Of a stretch of 64,000 nucleotides of DNA, positions 55,801 through 64,000 are shown in pieces; positions within the stretch are counted from its first letter, which is position 1, and every line of letters begins with the position of its first letter. The position numbers were made by a program, and so were the translations under genes. The notes under the pieces are model-generated. The model ran no database searches. It was not told the origin of the DNA and worked only from the letters and a program-made list of their open reading frames with translations. Origin of the DNA: Symbiodinium natans (Eukaryota > Sar > Dinophyceae > Suessiales > Symbiodiniaceae); assembly GCA_905221605.1 (NCBI GenBank), contig CAJNDS010000083.1, forward strand, positions 151,501 through 215,500, written 5' to 3'.

Positions 55801-58800
55801 AACAGGTCTTGTAAAGGTGTCGCATCTGTTCGGATGGCTGTGGGGTGTCAGGGTCTGGGCAAAGCTGGGGGCCAACCGTTTCTGCAATAACGGGCATGCT
55901 TCCCGCCCGTAGGTCAAAGTCAATATAAAGTAACACCCTGCTTGTGATGTCGCCTGCCCATCTACCTACGCTGTTGAGGTCAATGTCCGAAGCCATTTGC
56001 GTTGAGAAGATTGGAAGGGATGAGCCTGCTTGAGTGGCGTGCAAACTCAACTCAGGATGGCGCTGCAGATGCAGTACAATGGCTTGCGTCGTGGGTACGT
56101 GTTGGGTGCTCCTCACTTCGATGTCGATGCCAGCCTCTTGGAGCAACAGTTCTGACACATTCTCGCCAGTAGTCAAGAAGAAGATATGACGGAAGACTTT
56201 TATAGCAAGTTGCGCACATTCAATCATTCAATACTCTTGAACTCTTTTCACGTCGACTGCCCGGCCGCGAAGCCGGTTAAAGGCTTGTCTTTTCAGGGAC
56301 TTCGGTACAAAGGTTGGGCTTGGGAGGAGACGAGTGGTGGAGGGAGAGATATTGGGGTTGGGTTCGAGAGTTCAGAGGCATTGGGCTCAAGGCTTCCGCG
56401 GTGTTGTGCAGAGCTTGTGCGGTAGATCCTCCTGTTCTCTGCCAAGCTCTGGGAGGGTTGTGCCCTCTCAGCTTTTCAGGGGAGGTTGCATGCACTTGTC
56501 CCGCAACCCTCGACTGCAGGCGAATACTGGCCGCAAGCACCACTGGCTTTCCTGATTTTGGTGGGCTTGACTGCATCATAAGTTGTCTGCTGCAGAGTGT
56601 GAATTGGAGGAGCTTGGAGCAAGGTGCGAAAAACATTCCAGCACAGCACTCGACTAGATGCATTTTGTCTCCCCTGCAAGGCCCGCATAAAGAAGTAGCG
56701 AACAGGAAGAGCAGAAGAGAACAGAACAGCAGCGGTGGGGCGAGGATTTGTAATCTTTCTTTCCTGCTCATGGTAACGCTGCCTGTGCTGTGCTTTTGCA
56801 GGGGGAGTCTGCCCCTCGTGCAGTCTTGAACCTTCCCGAACTTGCACCCGCATCAGGGAAGGAATGAAAGGAATGTAGCGTCAAATGGACGCATGGGATC
56901 ACTAAATCATTTGGCGAAAATGGCGATGCAGCCATACCGTGCGCTCAGGACTGGGTCTTTGGGATCACGTATTGCTTGGAGCTGATCATCAAGCTTGTAG
57001 GCTTCAAAAGGCGCTTTTTCTTGGCCACTCGATGGCAATGAGCCAGCTACTGGTAGACGTCGTTCGACCCATACATATTCTGCTAGCATCCTGTCTCCAC
57101 CAAGGAATGGTGGAATTGGTTCGACGGAGCTATTGTCATGATGTGGCTTGTGGAAGTTGGCCTAAAATCTGTCATTACCATGGAGCCTGCAGTTCTCCGA
57201 AGCTTGGCAGCCATGAGGCCGCTGATGTCCGTTGATATTCGTTTGGGATGTAGAAAGGTTAAGATCGTTAAGCAGACTGATGGTCCAAGGCATGATGAAG
57301 ATGGCACGACTCCTTCGGCTAATCCGCTTGGTAAAGACAATTCAAGGCGACTTGCGTTCAATCCCGGTTTTGCGAGGGCGGCTTGAGCAGGAGATGTGAC
57401 CCAGAGGTCGTTGAGTTTCGTTGTCGGTGCCACGACAGGCTTTGATGCATTGTACATCATGACGACGGCTATGCAGGGCAGTGCCACATGCTTGTTTTGG
57501 TCCTTCATGCCTCTCGGACGGTATAGCCAGGCATGAACCATGCTCTCGGACCGGAGTGTAGTTCTGCAGTTCGTCGCCAGACGGCGTTGGTGTTGGTAGA
57601 CCAGGTTGCTCACCACGGTGCAGATGATGATTGCATTCTTCCTGAACGAGTCCCTGGAGATATACTTCTTGGATGAGACCAAACCCGCAGCTCTGCACTC
57701 GATTGCATACTCACAAGGAATCTTCGCTTCGAGGTTGCATGCGACAACTACAAATGTCTCTTGCTGCTGGTCGCAAAAGCCGGCAAAAAATCTGAGGCAT
57801 CAGAAAAGTTGGAGGTTTTCGAGTACTTTGGCACTACCGCAAGAGTCATGCTCACCATGTTCGAACTCACTTTGGCGTTGCTCGATTGAAATTTTCAAGA
57901 GGAGCGGAGAAGCTGCAATCTTGTAAGGCTACTATAAGGCTATAAGGCAAGGATCTGCAACAGGCACCCCAGTAGACACCGAGGAATTGGCCGACAGCTG
58001 CTCGTATCTTGCAGGAGAACGTCACAGCGGCTTCGAAGCAACAAAGAGCCGCGGCACTTGAGAATCTGAACCCAAAATCGCCGCGATGGCCGCCTCCCAG
58101 GAATTCTACTCACTCTTCTCTGTGTCCTACAAGTTGATCGTTGGCTTTGCCGCGGTCGGAATTATCAACGGTGTCTTCATGCGGCTGGGCAATAGAACTG
58201 CCATTTGAAATCCGAGCAAATTTGGCCCACAGCTTCCGGACAATCGCGGCTTCAGCAGGATTCACTTCTCTCAGAACTTGCACTTGCACGTTTTGTTGGC
58301 GCATACTCGCTTTCGCACGTGGCACACGAATGTGTTATGATGAGTGGCATCCAAGGCAAGAAACTTTCAAAGTGGCAGCGTCCGATGACAAACTCATGAT
58401 GCGGCAGAAGGAGAGTACCTGTGTGCTAACTCTCGTCGGTACTCGTAAGAACAGAAAGACGAGGGGCCTGAGTGTTTGCTTGGAGTTTGACATGGTGTTC
58501 TCGGCTCAATTCTTGAATTTGCTTAACAACCCACCGCACCTCAGCCCAGCCTCCAGAGCGTGCATCGCTTAGAAAGTGGGACTCTACTTGCGACTCCGAC
58601 GGACGGTGGTGATGTAATGGAGTAGAAAGCGATGATTTCAAGTGAGGATGTTTGTCATTTTTCAGTCCCGCGCTTTTTTTTCCCGCACTTTTGGGTGCCA
58701 GCGCTCGGCCGAGCCCCCTCGTGTTCTTCAACCCAGTGCTGTCGCATGCAGTCACTGTGGAGAGCCACTGCTTCTGGGAATGACTGGGCCTGTGCGTTGA

Positions 58801-60608
58801 AGACCTGTTCAGCGTGCCTCCACCGTGCTTGACCAGCCTTCATGAGCACGATGCGCGACGCGCGAGTCGGTGGTAAAGCGCTCGGGGGCTCCGACAAAAG
58901 GAATTTGGGTAGTGAATCAGTGAAGGGCTGAGTTGTGGAAGCCTTCCTGTGGATGTGCTTGGGATGTGCTTGAGATGTGCTTGGACGTGCTGCCCGTTGT
59001 TCGAGGGGATGTTGCCGTTCTGAGTGCTGCAGTCCTGCGGGCCTAGAAACGGTCAGGCACTGGGTTCTTTTGGGCTGCTTCGATCTTGTTCCCCACCCCA
59101 ACCCTCCCGAGAGATGAGTCCCGGATAGTCCCGGCATTCTCTGAACCCATAAACAGACAGGCAGCGCCTGCTTCCAGAGCACCGTCGGACAAAAGCAAGG
59201 GGGGGTGGAGGGATCGTGGTCGGCGGTACATGAAGTTCATCGACTAAAGCTTTCATGTTGCCATCCGGCACGGCTGTGCATGTGGCCAGCGAAAGGCCTC
59301 CCAGCCAATTCGAGCGGCATCCGAGTGCAAGAACATTCAAGATGCAAGAATGAAACGATGTTGACCCAATGGAGCTGTCTCTTTTGTGGAGGAGCGAGAT
59401 CGGTCGCTGCACACGAAGAAGATGAGGACACTTTTCGCGGCAGCTGATGAATCGGGAGATGGCTTTATCGTCTCCTGGCCTGAGTTGCAACATGCTCAAC
59501 TTGGGTGGAGTGTCGCCACCACTGCAAGCCACAACATACCCACCTCCTTCGAGACGTGCTCTTTCCATCCACGCCCAGGATCGGCAAGAATTCTGCGAAA
59601 TCATGAACATACCAGAAGTGAGGACAGCGGTCAACGTCCAGAGTGCAGAGGCTGCATGTATGTCTCCCATACAGCACCACAGGTGTGTTGCAGGTGCAGC
59701 GTCCCATAGGCCCCCTTAACCCTTAGAGTGGATTCCACATTGGGCACAATTCGCGGCTCATATGCACGTGCTTCGTGTCTAGCAAAATTCTTTTTTATCC
59801 TCTTAATCTAACGTCTAAAAGCGTGCCCGCCCCCCCGCAGGACCTGGCTGGCGGCCCAGGAACTTCCCGTTCGTGCAACTTGGTGTGCGCTAAGGGTCCA
59901 AGAGTCCGGGGATTCCGGGCTTCGTAACTTAGACCCCGCCACATGAAGCCCAGACAACGTGCGGAGTCCCGAAAATATCTGAGCTGTTGCCGGAGGGGGC
60001 TCACAGCTTCGGGTGTGAGGGGGACTCTGCCAGGGCAAGTTTTTGGGGCGGGGGGTTCGCGCTCCTGTTGTAGCAGGGAAATCCTGGATAATCCGGGATC
60101 TAGTCAATCACACTAGTCACTGGCCATTGTCATTTCATAGAACTCGAAAGGTTCCCGGTTTGTTCCCCTTCATCTCAGGACCCGAATGTATTGTTCAGTC
60201 TGCTTGATGATGGGGATGCCGAGCTTACCGCCGTTCGCTGCCTCAGCTGACTTGCTTGGGCTGGAGCCACGCCTTTTGATCCGTGCAGAACGTCAGCCCT
60301 TTTTCGCGCGCCGAGGAAGAGCTAGTCAAAGGCGTCGAACGCCTAAAAGGAACTGCCAAAGGCATTGACCTGGCTGCTTTCATAGCTGAATATCGTGACT
60401 TCGATGCAAGTAGAGCCAACTGCATGTGACACTCACACCCGAAACTCCTCTTTTTATCACCGCACTGTCAGGCAGCTTCGCTACGAAAGTCGCCGAAAAG
60501 ATGGATATCACGCTGGACTTCCCATTGCCGAAGACGGATGATGATGACGATGACGACGATGAGGGGGAGGAGGAGGAAGAGAAGAAGGAAGAAAAGAAGG
60601 CAGAGTGA
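48993..60608 (+). CDS. Single-domain voltage-gated cation channel with EF hands, copy B
   Basis: Paralogue of the channel at 28726-38992, same architecture. Exons: 48993-49067, 49188-49290, 49764-49850, 49944-50023, ~50132-50255, ~51781-51886, 52423-52473, 52549-52599, 53040-53108, 53186-~53255, ~54427-54500, 54786-54831, 55019-55085 (S1), 56056-~56098, 56949-57023 (S2), 57115-~57222 (S3), 57290-57346 (S4), 57439-57508 and 57605-57686 (S5 region), 57797-57876 and 57984-58026 (pore), 58101-58180 (S6), 58356-~58413, 59392-59469 and 59579-59622 (EF1), 59841-59874, 60179-60232, 60316-60405, 60472-60608 with TGA. Most exons have the same length and phase as in copy A. The last exon ends in an Asp8 run and a Glu/Lys tail, longer than in A. 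One possible defect: after VLRGRHIEILSQVGVKLDS the frame meets TGA at 52480-52482 where A has TGG, unless a GA donor at 52474 is used. Confidence 0.8.
52800..52872. repeat. C31 run and C/GGG-interrupted tract
   Basis: 31 consecutive C (52800-52830) followed by blocks of C broken by GGG and GGGCG. It sits in an intron of channel B. The GGGCCCC blocks could fold on themselves; the true length is uncertain. A polyproline or polyglycine open frame across it is ignored. Confidence 0.85.
53565..53700. repeat. (GTGCGCGGGCGT)-type minisatellite
   Basis: About 135 bp of GCGTGCGCGGGC-like units giving way to GTGCGTGGAT, in a channel B intron. Open frames over it (RACAGMRGRAW; HARPRMPAHA) are repeat products. 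Confidence 0.85.
53967..54010. repeat. Two copies of a 22-bp unit
   Basis: GCACCCGCAGAATAGACGCA plus AC or AT occurs at 53967-53988 and 53989-54010, with a third partial GCACCC following. Confidence 0.85.
54071..54250. repeat. 61-bp tandem repeat, three copies
   Basis: Units begin ACATGTGCTGT at 54071, 54132 and 54193. Each contains GTGCAACGCAA-CTCAC and AGGATAtACTTTGTTT segments. The units differ by scattered substitutions, so the array is not a recent slippage product. It lies in an intron of channel B; no counterpart was seen in copy A. Confidence 0.85.
55019..57346 (+). other. Voltage-sensor exons of channel B (S1-S4)
   Basis: S1 RYVHTTQFDAIFCGVILANT is identical to copy A. S2 DWVFGITYCLELIIKLVGF and S3 WWNWFDGAIVMMWLVEVGLK carry conservative changes. 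S4 MMKMARLLRLIRLVKTIQ keeps all gating charges, with K for the first R. Conservation of the sensor while introns have diverged in sequence and length indicates that copy B has been under constraint for some time after duplication. Confidence 0.8.
57439..58413 (+). other. Pore exons of channel B
   Basis: FDALYIMTTAMQGSATCLFW and LLTTVQMMIAFFLNESLEI, then VFEYFGTTARVMLTMFELTL joined to NWPTAARILQENVT, then EFYSLFSVSYKLIVGFAAVG and IINGVFM. The filter T-L-A-N-W and S6 match copy A exactly. The intron that splits the filter uses a GT donor here (GTTGCT after 57876) and GC in copy A (GCGACT after 36011). Confidence 0.8.
59392..60405 (+). other. EF-hand exons of channel B
   Basis: 59392-59469 (LHTKKMRTLFAAADESGDGF) and 59579-59622 (DRQEFCEIMNIPEVR) rebuild the same complete EF loop as copy A, split by an intron after the eighth loop residue. 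59841-59874, 60179-60232 (DPNVLFSLLDDGDAELTA) and 60316-60405 (EELVKGVERLKGTAKGIDLA) repeat the second unit. Confidence 0.75.
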
Positions 60609-61690
60609 AGACTGAGTGAGCACTCTGAGTGCGCTTGTACTTGTCCAAGATTTGCGAACGACGTGTCAATGCGGACATGGGCGGGCAGTCTGCTATTTTG
60701 CCATGGCTTGTTGACAGTGTTGACGGAGACACCTGCAGACCGTTTGCCTAGATTCGCGACGCACAACTCAAAAAGCTGAGCCAGTTATGTATATGTTTTA
60801 GCAAAGCAGCGAAGTGAAGATTACTGTGGAGTAAGTAGAATGCAAGTAACCGGAGTGAGTTGGCAACCACTTCTGACAAAATGCGGCCGCGTCAGCATCA
60901 CGGCAATCTCAGGCCATTCAGCCTTTGTTTTGGCTGATGCTCCTGGCAGTTCTTCAGGCTCCTAAGGAGCACTCATGTGGGGCTCTCTCGTTCGGGCTTG
61001 TGCTGGTTGAGAACTACAACGTTTATCCGTGTAGATTTACTTTCGGGTTCGCACCTTTGAAGGGCCATGCAAGCCCCATTATGACTGAGGGCCATTGATT
61101 TTCCCTCATCTCTCGGCAGTCACGGTCAGGTATAGGCACAGCCCAAGTGCACGGGCAGTGTGAGGTATGCACTGCCGACAGCCAGCATCGTAGGTTTTAT
61201 CGTTGGATCAATAGATCCTTTGGAAACATCTGCGACTGCAAGCGAGCAATTCTTCTTCAACCCAATCTTCCAGTGCTGTCTAGAATAGCTTACAAAGCTG
61301 CACAGCAGACAGCATGGACAGACCAGTGCCCGTGCGCAGAACAGCACTAATATACTGCTAAATGTTCGGCTATGTGTTGCATGTGTTTTCTGGCATTTTT
61401 GCTCTCAACTGTTATGGCTTTTGCATGGCGCTGGGTCGTTTCAGAACGGTTCAAAGAAGGCCTGGCTCTGATTGGAGATCCAACCCGTGAGCCATGCTTT
61501 TCGCTGAATATTTGTGAGAACTGCCATGTTCAGCTTGTGGTGACCTTACCGCAGGCTTGACACTTGCTTCTTTGCATCCGGAAGCCATTCTGCCAATGTT
61601 TAGAGGTGCCTGGAAGCTTTGCATTTGCATGGTGTCGTTTCACTTTCGGGAAGCCAGGAGAGCCCCTCGCATGCAGCCGGGGAAACGATT
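60609..61690. other. 3' flank of channel B
   Basis: No gene supported. Around 61440-61690 the sequence is homologous to 39660-39950 beyond copy A. A 62-codon frame at 61372-61560 with a hydrophobic start (FLAFLLSTVMAFAWRW) is not conserved in frame in the copy A flank and is therefore not annotated. Confidence 0.5.
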
Positions 61691-63540
61691 AAGACCTTAG
61701 TGTTTTTGAGGGACATGCGGGAGGGTTGTCAATAAATGAAGACGCGCCAAGAAAAACACAACTGCTTAATGGATAAGGACGCTGTAATAAATGCAGCGAT
61801 TTGAAAATAAACTAAAGCACAAGGAGTACGAAAAGCAAGTAAGCACCAATAAACTAATTACATTGCACAATACACCATACCCCCAATTAATAAAAACAAT
61901 TGCGCCGCACATACAATCATAGGTTAACGGCTACACTATATATCAAATAGCATATCTATAAACAGAATATTGCGCAACAGACTTAGGCACGGATCGTTTA
62001 TGTACAACACAACCATAAGAATGCAGTCATATATATTATAAACAAAACAACCATACAAACACCGAATACATATACATATATATATATCAGCTGAACAAGC
62101 GACCACACAATAATAAGCGAGATATTTGAATATATCTTCTTAAAGGTTACGGCTACGCTGCCTTCGGGGCTTTATGGGGATTCCCCAGCAATCGATCTTG
62201 ATATCTATAGGTATAGATGTGGACAGGCAGAATACATGGATGGGGATATACATAACTATGTTGTAGGTCTCTTCAATTGAAGCGTAATATGAGGAAAGTT
62301 GTTTCGGAGCCTCACATTAAATTCAATACTTGAAGGACAAAAAGGTGTGAAGATTAGATGCACAATATAGAAACATCTACGATTCAAATATTTATGGAGC
62401 TTCTTCTGGCGCGTATCACTGCAGGCTTTTGTGTTTCTTTACGGCTGGGCCCATAATGTTTGACAGAGTTTTTGTAGCCCCAAGCTCGACTTGAACACTT
62501 TCACGTTTTTTCTCAGATCAATGGGAAATATGAGTTTTATCTACTCGTGTCTGTCTAATTTTCCGTATCTCTATATCTTTCTATCATTGTTGCTCTCTAT
62601 ATCTCTCTATCCTCACTATGTCCTTAATCCGTCTTTGATTCTATCTTTGTCCTCTATCTCTGTTTTTCTGAGTATTGGGTTCATATGATTGGTTTCTTAT
62701 GATCGAATATCGGTAAAATTATTGTGAACGAAAATCATATGAAACTTAAAATGTCGATATAACAAATACAGGCCCATCAAAAGCATACTAAACGAAGATA
62801 TATCAAGCCACCATATAATCAGCGAAGAGATATTCAAGAATGAAAAAGTTTACTGAAGAGACACAAGTATATGAAGTTACTTTTTCCATTTCGAGGTGAA
62901 TACACGAGTATATAAACAGAATCTTATAAAGAACGAAGACGAGTTCATCTATATAAAAATAGAGATGCAATAAGCGAAGACGCACCCAACATCAAAAAAC
63001 ATAGAATAAATCAAGATCTTCCAATATGAAGAGGCGCCAAAATCAGAACAAACGAAGACGTACTAATAAGCAAACAACCTGGTAACCACATAGTAAACGA
63101 AGGCGCACCAAGAAGCAAAATAGACCAAAGAAGACACGTCGGTAAGTAAGATAATTGCACAGAGAACTAAAAAAACAAAATAATGGTAACAATGTAACAG
63201 ATATGCCCCAATAACCAAAATATCATTATAACAATTTTGATTGATCTAAGTGGTCTGTTTATCTCGCATCGCTCGGTTTGATAACCTATCGATCGGCGTC
63301 CGTATTGGGGAACATATTCCCCGGAATGCATTTCTTGATGAGGCGACATGATCTATACAGCTTCCATAAATACTGATCATATTTATACCCCGAGTGATGT
63401 GTGATTCCACAGCTGATATGAACTGCTGCTACGAAACGTCCCCAATGGCGTGACATGAATTCCCATGACCTGATGCGAGACGTTACTTCGTCGTACGTAA
63501 GGTCATATCGTAAATGCCCATATATATATATATATGGTAC
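61691..63540. other. AT-rich block with a degenerate GAAGACGCACCAA repeat
   Basis: Composition changes sharply to AT-rich at about 61690-61740. A motif close to AACGAAGACGCACCAAGAA recurs at irregular 25-60-bp intervals, for example near 61736, 62792, 62932, 62977, 63050, 63098. TATATA runs lie near 62070 and 63520. No exon, tRNA or rRNA was recognised. It could be a satellite-like or transferred sequence. All open frames here are short and AT-driven. Confidence 0.6.
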
Positions 63541-63583
63541 CCCCCCCCCAAAGATCTAGGTATTTTCGTGGTTTTGGGATCTG

Positions 63584-63627
63584 TTTTAGGGTTTTAGGGT
63601 TGGGGGTGGGGGGCTAAACCTAACAAG
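63584..63627. repeat. Telomere-like motif in both orientations
   Basis: TTTTAGGGTTTTAGGGTT (63584-63601), then a G-rich spacer, then CTAAACCTAAC (about 63614-63624), the complementary strand version. Short head-to-head telomere-like sequence of this type can mark an end-joining site. Confidence 0.55.
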
Positions 63628-63722
63628 TAAATCTCAATATGGACATGTAAATCTTGATATGTGCGAGTCTTCATATGTGCGTGGTCGTATTTTCAAATTG
63701 TGAGCTCGATTGAAAAAATCGG

Positions 63723-63891
63723 GGGCCCGATTGAAAAACGATTGAAACGATTGAAATTCAATCGGAGACCGGATTGAAGATTGAAGATTGGAGATTCCCG
63801 GAAAGCCTTTTTTGGGGAATCTTCAATCTTCAATCTTCAATCCGGCCCCCGATTGAATTTCAATCGTTTCAATCGTTTTTCAATCGGGCCC
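63723..63891. repeat. Foldback palindrome, 77-bp arms
   Basis: Left arm 63723-63799 and right arm 63815-63891 are reverse complements over 77 bp with three mismatches, around a 15-nt loop (63800-63814). Arms begin and end with GGGCCC and are built from GATTGAA(A) and GAAGATT units. It could extrude as a cruciform or be the core of a foldback transposable element or MITE. Confidence 0.9.
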
Positions 63892-63925
63892 GATTGAATC
63901 GTTTTTCAATCGGGTTCACGTCTTG

Positions 63926-63993
63926 TAAAGTCTCAGTTTTAGCTTTCGTGACGTCGCTATAAAGTCCCAGAAGAAAATTGCGTGACGTCGCTC
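63926..63993 (+). repeat. 34-bp tandem duplication at the window end
   Basis: TAAAGTCTCAG...CGTGACGTCGCTA (63926-63959) is followed by TAAAGTCCCAG...CGTGACGTCGCTC (63960-63993). The ends match and the middle differs. The array may continue beyond the window. Confidence 0.7.
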
Positions 63994-64000
63994 AAGGTCA

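Noticed and set aside
61372..61560. 62-codon frame with a hydrophobic N-terminus after channel B
   Set aside because: The homologous flank of copy A has indels that break the frame, so it is not conserved as protein.
63774..63962. 62-codon frame at the window end
   Set aside because: It is encoded across the palindrome and tandem duplication and is a product of those repeats.

Overview
The window reads as nuclear DNA of a dinoflagellate, most likely Suessiales (Symbiodiniaceae or Polarella-like). That assignment is inference. It rests on short exons separated by introns with GC, GA and GT donors and almost invariable AG|G acceptors, on tandem gene duplication, on TTTAGGG-type interstitial repeats, on every recognisable gene lying on the + strand, on a dinoflagellate-style single-domain voltage-gated channel with EF hands, and on a low-complexity CCTTGAACTT tract that I recall from Symbiodinium gene models. 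No bacterial operon, rRNA, tRNA or CRISPR array was seen.

Layout. 1-5.6 kb: unassigned coding-like pieces, one with an in-frame TGA. 5.6-6.4 kb: exons of a bacterial-type solute-binding protein. 9.1-10.7 kb: a coiled-coil gene. 12-19.2 kb: coding-like exons, ending in a probable DENN-domain gene near 18.5-19.2 kb. 20.3-21.3 kb: exons ending in a MYND-like zinc finger. 21.6-22.05 kb: degenerate telomere-like repeats. 24.2-28.0 kb: an alpha/beta hydrolase of the TEX30/KANL3 type with all three catalytic elements. 28.7-39.0 kb: channel copy A. 39.9-42.1 kb: unassigned exons, a Gly-rich minisatellite ORF and a PAN/apple-like exon. 44.4-46.6 kb: an FkbM methyltransferase gene. 49.0-60.6 kb: channel copy B. 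61.7-63.5 kb: an abrupt AT-rich block. 63.6-64.0 kb: telomere-like motif, a 77-bp-arm foldback palindrome and a 34-bp tandem duplication.

The main result is the pair of channel paralogues. About 29 exons can be matched one to one, mostly with identical lengths and phases. They encode an S/P-rich N-terminus, one six-segment voltage-gated domain (S4 with a basic residue every third position; pore motif FELTLANW), two EF-hand-type units and an acidic tail. Copy A and copy B agree on most splice phases but differ in donor dinucleotide at several introns. Non-coding homology continues about 0.7-1 kb past both stop codons, so the duplication covered flanking DNA. The FkbM gene and other material lie between the copies.

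Limits: all exon boundaries are read by eye from phase and paralogue comparison. First exons and transcription starts are not identified. Most unassigned coding-like stretches have no recognised family. The long homopolymer tracts may hide assembly errors.
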